Below are positions 10,901 through 20,640 of a DNA stretch of 64,000 bases, one piece after another. Position 1 is the first letter of the stretch; every line of letters starts with the position of its first letter. The DNA lies in the NCBI GenBank assembly GCA_018907035.1, contig JACCIC010000054.1, positions 1,818,501-1,882,500 on the forward strand, in the 5' to 3' direction. This DNA is from Sycobia sp. Sy_11 (Eukaryota > Arthropoda > Insecta > Hymenoptera > Epichrysomallidae). Position numbers and translations under genes: made by a program. The notes beneath the pieces are model-generated. The model did no database searches. It was given only the letters and a program-made list of their open reading frames with translations, and had not been told where the DNA came from.

Positions 10901-11525
10901 AGCCAATGATGGGACCGCTTGGACATTTATACCTCCTACCACGCCGCATTATGGAGGTATATGGGAGGCTGGTATCAAATCGACCAAGCACCATTTAAAG
11001 AGGGCGTTTGGCGAGCACAAACTATCCTTTGAGGAGTTTTCGACCGTCATCGCTGAAATAGAGGCGTGCCTCAACTCACGCCCATTGTGCCCCCTTAGCT
11101 CTGACGTCGAAGATCTAAGTGTCCTTACACCAGCCCACTTTCTTTTCGGTGAAACGCCTGGATTTATCCCCGACCAAGAACCACCGAATGCATTCGAGAA
11201 CCGATTGAGCCGTTATCAGTTGATGCAACGTATCAGTAACCAGTTTTGGAAGAGTTGGTCATCGGATTATTTGCAACACCTTCAGGAACGAGGAAAATGG
11301 AGAAATGCAACAGAAAATTTCTCAATCGGTCAACTCGTGGTGATCCGAGATGACCGCTACCCCCCAGCAAAGTGGCCACTAGGACGCGTTATCGATACTC
11401 ATCCCGGACCAGACGGATGCGTCAGAGTGGTTACGGTGAAGACGGTGACGACCACATTACGCCGGCATATCGCGAGACTGTCCCCCTTATATATACAAGA
11501 GGAACGAAATCACCCAACGGCATAG
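7902..11525 (+). CDS. pol: BEL/Pao pol: reverse transcriptase, RNase H, integrase
   Basis: This continues the gag-protease frame after the TAG; the first ATG is 7944. Numbering from that ATG, the end of the protease domain comes first. Pao-type reverse transcriptase follows with the catalytic YVDD at residues 342-345. RNase H has its first Asp in HGFSDASARAY near 515. A His/Cys zinc-binding domain lies near 818-860 (HGG...CVKCQR). The integrase core has D890 (VDYAGPF), D956 (LYSDNSTTF) and E1008 (GGIWEAGIKS), so the full catalytic triad is present. A C-terminal DUF5641-like domain (QLVVIRDDRYPPAKWPLGRV) ends the protein. No frameshift or other stop is seen over 1193 codons, so apart from the TAG the element looks competent. 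Confidence 0.95.
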   Translation, partial: ALILHRLTSQLPARMPIDVNPKIFKRMNLADPQFHVPDSVDVILGADVYGMLLRPGLQRLPRSQIVAQNTSFGWILSGSTQSGPSRRAEQKDHGAITSLHNTVANDDLYGALERFWILDDIPQSKRSLKPEDESCERQYIETHTRATDGRYTVRLPIKTDIPMVAAETRQIAIGSLRHMHRRFEREPALAASYRGFMRDYEQLGHMSRIPDAALNNPRAWYLPHHAVVNNDKIRVVFDASRKTRGRYSLNDFLLSGPPLQNDLALILLNWRRYRFVFTADIVKMFRQIRIAPVDRDLQRIIWAPSSSDPPIEYSLNTVTYGTNCAPFLALRTLAQLARDERERFPLGARCIENHTYVDDMFIGADEISRTIEKRDQLIELLKCAGIQLDKWAANDLKILPSHVRKTNSESPRPIDCEDDVKTLGVHWNPSGDTFTFSTSRLNTHTVEITKRSVLSDIARLFDPLGWLAPVSITAKILMQDLWIRKCEWDVPLPIDMRERWIDYNNSLSSLPSLSVGRWLGTYGDQVCQLHGFSDASARAYAAAVYLRIQDDNGTIKTCLLASKTKVSPVKTISVPNLELCGAGLLTKLVCHLKSLHFLKNLPIYLWSDSQIVLKWLDKHPCHWKTFVANRVSHIQTELPAAIWAHVPTKQNPADIATRGARPDELRESSLWWQGPAWLSLPPEKWPQQTKPMQTMHVRAETSEPDILTRFSSLTRLIRVTAYCIRPLHKLRRNKNNLSPLPPFLTSTELLEAREKLICLAQAHSFATELKLLKAGKNLPKGSPLSKLNPIINERDGILRVGGRLSNANVEFAIKHPPILPRASSSSRLMVRHAHALALHGGPTLTANTLVRQAWIIGRNQLVKSTVRNCVKCQRVKPRLAHQIMGDLPASRVTPARPFTTSGVDYAGPFQIRSSRGRGQRTYKGYIALFVCFATRAVHLDLVSDLTTASFILAYRRFVSRRGICRHLYSDNSTTFRGADRELKAMFDAASDFYKSIASTIANDGTAWTFIPPTTPHYGGIWEAGIKSTKHHLKRAFGEHKLSFEEFSTVIAEIEACLNSRPLCPLSSDVEDLSVLTPAHFLFGETPGFIPDQEPPNAFENRLSRYQLMQRISNQFWKSWSSDYLQHLQERGKWRNATENFSIGQLVVIRDDRYPPAKWPLGRVIDTHPGPDGCVRVVTVKTVTTTLRRHIARLSPLYIQEERNHPTA

Positions 11526-11564
11526 TATGAATGCGGAAAGGAAGATATGTTCGTCCGACGGACG

Positions 11565-11577
11565 AAGGCGGGCGGGA
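11565..11577 (+). other. candidate polypurine tract
   Basis: AAGGCGGGCGGGA, mostly purines, lies directly before the 3' LTR where plus-strand priming is expected. Confidence 0.55.
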
Positions 11578-11731
11578 TGTTCGGGGACAACGCTCTTACA
11601 GTGCACACGGAGTCGAGGTTTGGATCAGTGACGGAGCAAGCGTGCCCGCCGCCCCTCCCCGACTTTCTCTCTCGCACGTGCTCTTTCTTCCGCGCGCGCT
11701 CTTAAGACTAGACTGCATCTTTATCCCTCCG

Positions 11732-11798
<67 letters not shown>

Positions 11799-12754
11799 TT
11801 ACAAACCTCCAGGGCCTGTAGGTACCTTCGCACGTGATTGGCACGTGACGGTCCTCTGCCATATTTCTCCGATTGAAGGAGGAAGCAATAAACTGACCAC
11901 GGCAGCTGGAGCTCGGTTGGTGTTTCGGACAGTTAGGTAGAGGCTCGGGCCTCTTCCACGCATCGAACGGGTAGATGCGTGGGTACTTTGTCTTCGACTG
12001 CTGTAGTGTTCACTTCGATTGCGAGTCGGTTCTGTGCATTCTGTTTAGATTAAATTTTGTGTTCGCGTGCTTGTTTGAATTGCGCTATATTGAGTGTGTC
12101 TTGCGTGTGTGTGTGTGTGTGCGTAGAGTGTAAGCTTGGCGCATCCGCGGGACAAGGGACCTGGCCCTTGTGGAGGATCCGATAAACGCGGATCCCCGAG
12201 AAGTGCTCTCTGCGGCATTTATGCCCGGTGGCCGCCGCTGCGGTGAGGAGTGTAACCGTTCCTGAGACGTCGGGGCCGCAGCGCGGAGCAGGAGGTTATT
12301 GCGGAGCATTTCTTCCCCTTTGGAACCTCAGATGCTACGCGAGTATACGCCCTCGCTGATGTTCGTTTTGCGCGCACCTAGGAGTACTCCGCAAACAATT
12401 AGAGTAAGTTATACGTTATGTTAAGTTAAGGAATATTGCGTGTATTTGATCGGATAGTTTATGTACCCTTGCGTTCCGTTCGTAGTGTTACTTATGTGTA
12501 GACAACACTAATAACTATAATTCTAGTGCGCACTAAACCGTAAATTCACTTACATTAAATTCATATTAGTTCACGGCTTTTTCCTCCACTCACTGAGTGG
12601 AGGTTTTTTATGCCCTTTGTTGTTAAGAATAAAATAAATAAACTATAAACATTCATAAGTGTAAATTACATTTCCGTCTCTTATTTCTGCAAACCCGAAC
12701 ACACATTCTCCGTAAAGTAAGTAAAACTCTTCATTCTTATATTTATTAAGTACA
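11578..12754 (+). repeat. BEL/Pao 3' LTR
   Basis: 1177 bp, same ends as the 5' LTR (TGTTCGGGG...TTAAGTACA). It carries the same E-boxes, CT run (11740-11795), GT run and hairpin. It is followed by the AGTAT target duplication. Confidence 0.95.
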
Positions 12755-12759
12755 AGTAT
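12755..12759. repeat. 5-bp target duplication of the BEL element, right copy
   Basis: AGTAT, identical to 4692-4696. Confidence 0.92.
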
Positions 12760-13079
12760 TATGTAGCTTATTTTTAACAACAAAGTATTTTAGTACATAG
12801 CAGTATATGCTGCTTTTGATAAACTTTATTCTAGTGATTTCATACAGAAATGAATGCCATAATATAATCTTTAAAAACCAAACATATATAGCGAAAATGG
12901 GAGGGGGAAGGGATAATTTTAGAAATTGTAGAGAATTATAGAAAGAATACTGTATTGAAAGATATCAGTTATTATTAAAGTTTCACAATGCCCGTTGTTA
13001 TTTTAAACATGTACTTTAGAAACGTTTTAAAAACATAATATAATATTATTTATTAAAATGTTTATTGTATTTATGTAGA

Positions 13080-13296
13080 CTATTTGAAATAAACTAATAA
13101 ATATTTTTATTGATCTTACTATCCTATTAAATAGTATAAAATAAATATATATGAAATATTATAATTATAATGATAGCCAGCTGCTTTTGTTTATGATCAC
13201 TCCGTACATAAACCTGAAATGAAAATCATTAGTTTAGCTGAAAGAAAAATTATAGTTAGTAAAGAAAAATCTGACTACCTCTCACGTCAAACTTAT
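13080..13296 (+). repeat. dispersed repeat copy A1, left part
   Basis: This segment matches, as an inverted repeat, about 14785-15000 on the other side, and matches in direct orientation the copies at 55198 and 62892. Family landmarks are AATAAATATTTTTRTYG, TGATAGCCAGCTGC / TGACAGTCAGATTG, TTGTTTATGATCACTC and CTGACTACCTC.CAC. The copy is interrupted at 13297 by a solo LTR and resumes at 14262. Confidence 0.75.
13292..13296. repeat. target duplication of the solo LTR, left copy
   Basis: CTTAT, repeated at 14262-14266 just after the solo LTR. Confidence 0.85.
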
Positions 13297-14261
13297 TGTT
13301 TTTCACTAGGATAAGGTTGGAATTCGGACGGGAATGTGCATTTGAAGGGTATCAAATAAATACGCATTTATAATTTATCTTTCATAAGTTACTAAATTTA
13401 TTAAAGTTAATAGGCATAAAAAACCTCCACTTAATAAGTGGAGGAAAAAGCCGGTTTCAATGTAAAAGAAATTAAGTTAAGAAACATAAGCGCTATAATA
13501 ACAAAATAACTAAACAATATACAAAAGGTCACTATTATTTACGGAGAGCTCTTACAATGGTAATTTTAGACAATTTTAGCTTAATACTATGAGTTAAGGG
13601 CTAAGGTGAAAGGAGGCTCCGCAATCCCTCCTATGCTGCGTCGCGGCCCCAACGTCTTGGGGACGGGGACAGCCCTTACCGCAGACGACAGCCGCTGGGC
13701 AGAATCGCCGCTCGGGAGTTCCTCTGGTATCGGCGCAGGGGCCAATATCCATAAGGCCGTGTCACCTTGTCACTGCTAGCACAGTATCGTAGTACGCACG
13801 CGCTATACTATGTAGTACCAATTACGTTAGTTTCTGCCCGCGAAAATACTAGAAAACTACAAACCGCGCACACAAAACAGATAGATAGATCGCGACCGAA
13901 ACTTCGGTAGACAGCCTGATAGACAGGAGCACTCACACATCTATGCAGATCTGGCCGACGTTTCAAACGAGAATATGGGCTTCCACGCCCGCGCGCGCTC
14001 GAGAAGCCCGATGTCTGAGCTGGAGAGCGGTCTTATTAGTAAAGGGGGGGGGGGGTTCGGTCCCAAACGAACGGCGAAATATGGTGACCGCCTCAGGTAT
14101 ATGTCCCTTGAAGATCTGTTTGAAGAAGTGTATATGGCGGGTTTTATTATTGGGCTTGTCCCTGATCACTGCTTTCCGAAAAAATACCAGATGCGCATAT
14201 GCTCATCAGCTGTCGAGATGTACGGGCTCTTATTGCGAAAGTTGCTTGTAAATCTTGAACA
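13297..14261 (-). mobile_element. solo LTR of a BEL-like element (965 bp)
   Basis: It begins TGTTTTTCAC and ends ...CTTGAACA, so it has TG...CA ends, and it is flanked by the perfect 5-bp duplication CTTAT. Removing it rejoins the interrupted repeat exactly (ACTTAT + CTAATAAATTTACTG). Read on the minus strand it shares the CGGCTTTTTCCTCCAC hairpin block with the BEL LTR at 4697, and also a GC-rich block with GCGGCCCC.ACGTC and GGCTCCGCAA. It is much more diverged elsewhere, so it is a sister family. The G-run at 14044 and the open frames at 13943-14298 are part of this LTR and not genes. Confidence 0.85.
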
Positions 14262-14640
14262 CTTATCTAATAAATTTACTGTTACAGCTTCCGCATAGTC
14301 CAACGTTTCGAGTTCGTTTGAGCTCCTCTTCAGGGACTAAATAAAAAACCTTATAATAAAACTGACATATCCTTATCCCTACTATTAAAATATACAATTA
14401 TCCCCATTATTAAAAATCTATACATGCTCTTCCCTTTTTCATATAAATCTTAAGATAGTACTTTTAATATAAAACTATTAATATAAATTAAGTTAATAAT
14501 GCATGATAAATGTTAGCTAATTTATTTAAATCTAATATTAAATTTACGTTATTTCGATTCTTTAGAATGTGAATACTTTCAAGACTTTCTTTTTTATACT
14601 TATGCTTAATTCTCTGTTCCAAAATGGAATTAATTGTTTT
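14262..14640 (+). repeat. dispersed repeat copy A1, right part
   Basis: Continuation of the repeat split by the solo LTR. It includes ACTGTTACAGCTT, the hammerhead-like motif at 14297-14338 (minus strand), AGGGACTAAATAAAAAACC, and the downstream block ATTAAATTTACGTTATTTCG...GAATACTTTCAAGA. That block recurs at 55640-55685. Confidence 0.75.
14297..14338 (-). ncRNA. hammerhead-ribozyme-like motif, intact core
   Basis: On the minus strand, AGTCC (14338-14334) can pair with GGACT (14301-14297) as stem I. Between them lie CTGAAGA (the CUGANGA core), a stem II of GAGCTC/GAACTC with one mismatch and an AAAC loop, then GAAA. Next come CG.T, giving a two-pair minimal stem III, and U at the cleavage position just before GGACT. 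This is the layout of minimal type I hammerheads reported in Penelope-like and other non-autonomous retroelements, which work as dimers. One extra G lies between the core and stem II. Activity is not shown by the sequence. Confidence 0.5.
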
Positions 14641-15000
14641 TGTTTAAATTTGCAATAGTGGGGATAAGGGTATATAAGTTTTATTAGAAGATTTTTTATT
14701 TAGTCCTTGAAAAAAAGTCGAAGCGAGATCGAAATATTGGACCAGGCGAAAGCTGTAACAGTATATTAGATAAGTTTAATGTGGGAGGTAGTCAAGTCAG
14801 ATTGTTCTCTACAAACTATAATTTTTCTTTCAGCTAAACTAATGATTTTTATTTCAGATTAGTGTATATTATAATATGATAGGGGATGATCAAAAACGAA
14901 GGCAACTGGCTATCATTATAATTATAATATTTCATATATATTTATTTGATTCCACTTAATAGGACTGTAAAACCAATAAAAATATTCATTAGAATATTTT
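14640..15000 (-). repeat. dispersed repeat copy A2, inverted
   Basis: An inverted copy of A1. Going leftward from 15000 it shows the same order of blocks: AATATTTTTATTGG, TGATAGCCAGTTGCC, TAGCTGAAAGAAAAATTATAGTTTG, CTGACTTGACTACCTCCCAC, TGTTACAGCTT, a decayed hammerhead-like motif (14705-14746 on +) and GGACTAAATAAAAAA. The A1/A2 pair makes a palindrome about 1.9 kb across, or about 0.95 kb without the solo LTR. Confidence 0.75.
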
Positions 15001-15847
15001 TTATTAATATATTTTAAAAATTTTATGAGATATTTCACAAATAGTTCTTTTGAATTTATTTTTAAATAACACGAGTATTTCACGAATTATTCTGACATAA
15101 ATAATAAATAATCGATATTTATAAATACAAGTCGAGTTAACAACATTCGCCTTATAAAATTATTAACGATCATGTATAGGAATTGATATTCTAATTCTAA
15201 AGATTTTTTTGAAGAGTTATTATATTTTTAGAAGCATGTATTAGAAGTTGATTTCCTATTTAATATTTAAATAGGAATTATAATTATTTAATAATATATA
15301 AAAAATCAAACCATTAAAAAGCTAGGTAGTATGTATACAAGGCATGTATGGTGAAGCATATTTTTGCAGTACTGAAGCGGTGAGAAACTTTTATTTAAAT
15401 ATTTCGGGATAATATTTTAGAAGTATATTGAAAGATTTTTGAAAATATTTTAAAAACCCAAAAAATATTTTATGTATGGATTTGTCAAATAATTTGAAGA
15501 ATTTTCTCCGAAAAATCGAAAATTTTTTTAAAAATATTTTGTAAAATATTCAAAAAATAAATTGTTAATATTTTGAAATATACATTAAATCTTTTGACCT
15601 TTAATGACAGCTGTTTTATTATGGTATTTAAATCATGTTAAAAAAATCTTTATGTTTATATTAGTTGAAGTTTAAATATATACTCTTTAGATGCAACATA
15701 AATATCTGACTAACATAAATATCTTACTTAGCTATGATTTAAGTCTGCAACTGTTTTATTTTTTAAAAATTGACAGTACAATATATACTTATTTAGTCAC
15801 TTTAAATTTTTAAAAATATAAATTAATTAAAATTAGAACTTAAAATA
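15001..15847. other. AT-rich intergenic DNA upstream of APLF
   Basis: No coding exon was seen. It should hold the APLF promoter and 5' UTR, but no element could be pinned down. Confidence 0.4.
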
Positions 15848-18162
15848 ATGTCTGGAAAATTTAAAATAATACGGATCGACAATTTAGTTGTACGAAAAAT
15901 GGATCTAGAAGTTGGTGACAATATAATCGAAAATGATATTACTTCCAATGTAAGTAAACATTCTGATTTTATTATTCCGCGATTATAAGTATTAAGAAAT
16001 AATAATTTAGCAGTATTCTATAATAATTGCATAACCATCTTGTTGAAAAAGATGTTAATAGTTGTATTGTACCTGGTTTTGTATTAACCTTCATCATTCA
16101 ATCTACTTCGTCGCAACCGGTAGTAATGTGCCACGCGTCTACAATTCCTGCAGATCTGTAAAACGCGGTATTTTAATAATCTCTCTGCTGAATAATATGG
16201 TTGTAATCTCGTTTCAGAAAATGGTTTCAGATAATACCTGATGGTACCTAATATAGTAATATAATTCATAAATAGTTTGAGCTGTGTTGTTATAGACACG
16301 GTTTCAGCGCGCTTTTCTAATTGTGTAATGTTTGCCTAAGTGTAGGAGCAAAACTTTGTTTAAATAAGGCTAAACGATTGAATTAAAGAAATAATTATTA
16401 TTAGTTGCAAGCATTTTAATAGTTTTTTTATTTGAAATTACATTATTGTAATAATAATTTAGAGTACAGCAAATTTAAAGACAGATATGTGTACATTTTT
16501 AGGTTATATAATTATTGTCATTAAATGTTTTTTATCATTAAGTAGTATTTATTATATTTAATTTTATATTTATCATTTTAGATTGATGATGAACAAATAG
16601 TAAAGGAAGCAGTTAAAATTAGTGTATCATGTGACGATGAAATATTTCTTACACCAGTAAGATATTAAACTGATAACTATAATGAAGTAAATATGATGTA
16701 GTTTTATATTTAATATGTTTATGTTTAATTATTAAGTATGAAGGTATATCGTGTTATTTGAATAACTATGGAAGCTCAAATTGGAAACCAGTAACAGTAA
16801 ATTGTATACAACCATTAAAAGTCTGGGATACATGTTTACTTCTTCCAATTAAAATTTGGTTTAGAATAATACCTACAACAGATAATATGGGTGAGAATAG
16901 AAGTCCTAAGAGAAAGGTAAAATTCTAATGATAAATGTTTTATAACAATTCAAAATAATAATACAAATATGCATTTAATTCATATTATAATATAAATATA
17001 TAGTAAAAATGTATAAAATTATACTAGTCCCTAATTTTAATAGATAGAAGAAATAATTGAAGAAGAGCCATTAGACAAACGGTGCAGATCAGAAGCTAAT
17101 ATTGAAGTTGAACCTTCAAATTATGTATTAAATACTGATTGTGATGAACCATACATAATTTCAGAAGATTCAACTTACAATGCAGAAGAAAATCTATGTA
17201 CTGATGCTACATATAATCAAGAATTAGCTTGTTTAAAGTTGGTAAAATCTCGTACTTTCTTGAAGTCTACATATATATAAATCTATATTCATCTATATGC
17301 TTTAAATTTTAGTACTAAAGAACAGTATTCAGATAGCATATTTCAAAGTTTAGAATCAAATTCTGTATCCTCTACAGCACCTAACAATGAAGAATTAAAT
17401 GCAGTGGATGGAAGTAGTAATTGTAACTCTGAAGTAGATTTAAGTGCTTCTGATAGTTCCAAATCGAAATCTTTAGAACAAAAGAATGAATTAAATAATA
17501 ATAACCAAACATCTTCAGATACACAAAATGTGAAAAGGAATAAATGTAAATATGGGACTCAATGTTACAGGTAAATTTAGATTTAACTTAAGTAAGATTA
17601 ATCTTTTGTTGAATTACTAAATAATAAAATGCTACTGTTTACACAATTTATATATCTAATGATTTGAAAAAATAAACATCATGTGATGATAATATAATCA
17701 GATTCATAAGAGTAAATATAAATTATGTAGTTTAAATAAAAACTAAATTACTTTTAATTTATTTATAAATAATGCGTATACAAAGATAAGAAAAAAAGAA
17801 TAGATTTTCACTTTAAAAAGAATATTTTTAACATATATTTGATATAAATATATTATAGAATAAATACTGAACATAAAGAAATGTTCTGTCATCCTGGAGA
17901 CGCTGACTATGATGCCATTGATAATAGACCTGAATGTCCATATGGGACAAGCTGCTATCGTAAAAATCCACAACATAAATTAGATTATAAACATACACGT
18001 AGTACGAGAAAAAGAAATGTAAATTCGACAAAATCAAAATCTGATGGCCTATCTGATTTAGAAGATTCAATGGAAGAATCAATAGATGAATCAGATTATG
18101 ATCCATCATTTATAGATGATGGAAGCCTTGAGGAATTTGATAGTGACTCTGATTACGAATAA
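15848..18162 (+). CDS. APLF: APLF-like DNA-break repair factor (aprataxin and PNK-like factor)
   Basis: Six exons, all with GT-AG borders and matching phases: 15848-15949, 16582-16656, 16737-16916, 17044-17241, 17326-17570, 17859-18162. The protein is about 367 aa. APLF binds poly(ADP-ribose) at DNA breaks, joins the Ku/XRCC4 end-joining machinery in the nucleus, and acts as a histone chaperone. Exons 1-3 encode a weak FHA-like domain (about 1-110, ending ...KIWFRII). The middle is acidic and Ser/Asn-rich. Two PBZ zinc fingers are decisive: CKYGTQCYRINTEHKEMFCH spans the exon 5/6 junction, and CPYGTSCYRKNPQHKLDYKH lies in exon 6, both with C-x5-C-x6-H-x5-H spacing. The tail (YDPSFIDDGSLEEFDSDSDY) matches the acidic histone-binding end of APLF. 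For exon 5 the acceptor at 17325 keeps the frame; the nearer AG at 17312 would give an immediate stop. AATAAA signals lie at 18161 and 18226. Confidence 0.9.
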
Positions 18163-18246
18163 TAAAACGAGTACAAAAGTTATTTTGAAAAGTTTATATT
18201 TTACTATTATAGATTATTTTTACACAATAAATATTTAAAAAAATAT

Positions 18247-19196
18247 TTAATACACTTGGTACCCTTCATCATCCTCTAGTGTCATATCTTCTGAATTAAC
18301 TAAAGCTACATCAGCCAACATATGTTTTGGAATTTCAGATCCTCGAACTTTAATCATATAACAAACATTTTCCATTTTCAAGAGACTTTGTTTTAATGTA
18401 TAAAGTTTTCTACCTATTTCTTTTCCAGAAATTCCAATACTACCTAAAAATCCCTTATATATACTTCTAACGAAATTACACGTTTGATAACAGCTAGAAA
18501 TATCACCAGAACCTAAATTATTTATACATTTTCGCATTAACTCTCCAGTAAGATCAGCTATGCCTAATATGTATTCAACTGGCGGTATGAATGTTTGTAT
18601 TATTTCATCATTTGTAGAAAAATTACTATCTGCGCATGGATTTAAGTCCTCTTTTGCATAAGTCATTGATTCATCTATTTTATTCCAGTCATAAAGAGTA
18701 CTATTTTGTAAAAACCAATAAAATGTTATTGCTTCAATAAATTCTTGAATACCAGCTCTGTAAGCTCTTAAGTACAGATATTGATCTTCGCCATTTAACT
18801 CTAATGCAATATTTTTAAACATTACTTTGATGAGTTTATTTAATCGCGCTTCCGCTTCTTCTAACACAGCGTTTCTTTTACTCTCTTTGTCAAGAGTATG
18901 AAGTAAAAATATTATTCGTTTACTTTCGATTGTTATATCACGACTAATTTTCACTAATCTTTCAAAACGATCGTGTTTAGTATCCAATTCAGCAGCATAT
19001 TCACGAAATTGTTTCATTACAGGACTGTTTTCATTTATACTATCTAATACTTCTCTTCCTTTATCACCTAAATTGACTTGACTTTTATTTTTGTGAAAAT
19101 GACCACGATTTCTTCGACCTATAAAAATTTTTTTTATATAACAATATTTTATTTTTAAATGTTAATATAAAAAACAAAACCTTTATCTTGAGACAT
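18247..19196 (-). CDS. TSNAX: translin-associated factor X (TRAX)
   Basis: Two exons: 19196-19181 (MSQDK + one base) and 19118-18247, giving 295 aa against about 290 in human TSNAX. TRAX forms the C3PO complex with translin, a Mg-dependent endoribonuclease that clears the siRNA passenger strand and processes tRNA; it is found in cytoplasm and nucleus. Recognition rests on RFERLVKISRDITIESKRII near residue 55, FLLHTLDKESKR, the helix YLYLRAYRAGIQEFIEAITF, and FIPPVEYILGIADLTGELMR with its acidic residues. The N terminus is short and basic (GRRNRGHFHKNK). Exon phases agree (1 base + 2 bases). The gene is convergent with APLF; its stop lies 84 bp from the APLF stop, so the transcripts probably overlap at their 3' ends. 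Confidence 0.95.
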
Positions 19197-20060
19197 TGCA
19201 ACTGTATTTACACAAATTAAATAAATATATTTCTGCAGCTATCAAATCAGCTTTTTGTTCATTAGGACCTTAAATTTCTATTTAGATCTATGCAATTATA
19301 AACTATGCAATAATTAATATTTAATATGTATCACATAATCACATATCACGATATAAATTGGTATCATCTGATATCATAAATGATATTAATATATTATTTT
19401 TAGGTTAGATTTAACTGATCGTACACGTATATATAGTATACAGCGGTACACACTGAACATATAAACGACGAAGATGAACGCTTGTAGGGCGCAGTACCGA
19501 ACCTGACCGAACCCATTCCAGCTTTTCAACTATAAGATTTTCGAAAAAATGTCCTTAGAACTGTTTAAAACTTATTATTTTAAAACATCGAAGAAAAAAC
19601 TAGATATTTTTAGATTTTACAAAAAAATATATACCGTTTCCAACTTGACATGTCGATTTTTATATAACCGTCTGATCAATTTTAAGAAAATCTAGCGCCA
19701 AAAAACTGAACACAGTGCTTTTAGAGAAAAACCTATAAATAATTATTAAAACCTAAAAACAATTTTAAATATTTGTTACATGCACAGAATTTAAATTAGC
19801 TTAATGCATATTATATTATTACAATAATCTTGGTTTAATAATGGATAAAAAATTCTGTTAAGAAATATCAGAGCTCATACGTTTAGTTGGTCAGCCCGAA
19901 TCTGCCCCGAACAGAGTTGCTGCATGCCTTTTTAAAAAGATTTCAATGAATAGATTATGAAGGGTAAAGAAAAATTCCGCTTGCTTTACTAAAAGCTAGC
20001 GTGGTACGAAATCTGACACGTGACGACTCCGCCGTATCATCCGCAATTGAATCTCATGGA
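19197..20060. other. TSNAX upstream region and AT-rich spacer
   Basis: This should contain the TSNAX promoter. No coding exon was seen. A TATATATAG-like stretch near 19428 is not convincingly a TATA box. Confidence 0.35.
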
Positions 20061-20069
20061 GAGGAGTAA

Positions 20070-20530
20070 TCGGATATTAAACAATGATTGCTACCTACAT
20101 AAAGGCCGATTATCGCGACTGGGACGAGCATGTTCATGAATTGCAACATGCGATTAAGACCACTATGTAAAACTCAACTAGAATTTCGATGGTGTTTATA
20201 AACTTTGGATGGTATCCATGGTCGGTGAAGACCTTACGTTGGGAGATTGAGGGAGAGCGTGTAATTTCGTGAATAGCGTCGGAAGTCTGGTAAGACAGAA
20301 TGAGGAGACTAGTTGTGTTGCGCTGCAAGATATAGTGGCGAAATGCGTTGACATAGAGAAGAAGAAGCAGCAGGCGCGCTACTATAACAAAGGAAAGAGG
20401 GAGGGACGTAGAGCTTAGTGTCGGGGATAGTTATGCGGAGAGAGTATATATTGTCAAATGCGATAAAAAATTTTCAGCAAAGCTGCCGTTGAAATTTTAG
20501 GGTCCGTACGCAATCCAAAGCTCTCTCCCT

Positions 20531-20578
<48 letters not shown>

Positions 20579-20640
20579 GACTCAAGATGGAGTATGCTGT
20601 TGATATGCAAGGCTTCAAATAGGGTCACAATGAATATATG
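20070..20640 (+). mobile_element. degenerate Ty3/gypsy integrase C-terminal fragment
   Basis: The nucleotide sequence runs parallel to 28136-28700 in the larger gypsy element: the GATTATCGCGACTGGGACGAGCATG block against GATCATCGTGATTGGGATGCGCAC, GAGGGAGAGCGT, and GTCTGGGTAGATAGGATGA against GTCTGGTAAGACAGAATGA. It is full of stops and frameshifts. A CT microsatellite (20533-20579) interrupts its end. Confidence 0.65.

Larger units (their letters stand above)
4697..12754 (+). mobile_element. complete BEL/Pao LTR retrotransposon (8058 bp)
   Basis: The element has two long LTRs (4697-5879 and 11578-12754), a primer binding site, one gag-pol frame and a 5-bp target duplication (AGTAT). The LTRs are near-identical: by eye they differ by three CT repeat units and one T/C change (GTTTACGGC versus GTTCACGGC), so insertion is very recent. 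Domains run gag (DUF1759), zinc knuckles, aspartic protease, Pao-type reverse transcriptase, RNase H, zinc-binding domain and integrase core, the order typical of BEL/Pao. No envelope-like gene is present. The only coding defect seen is an in-frame TAG at 7899-7901. Confidence 0.96.

Noticed and set aside
13943..14298. Overlapping open frames on both strands near the poly-G run
   Set aside because: They lie within the solo LTR, which has clean ends and a target duplication.
13080..15000. A Penelope-like element with reverse transcriptase and GIY-YIG nuclease
   Set aside because: The hammerhead-like motif suggested one, but no such coding sequence is found in or near any copy.
17312..17325. 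APLF exon 5 starting at the first AG (17312)
   Set aside because: In phase with exon 4 this gives an immediate TAA; the acceptor at 17325 keeps the frame.
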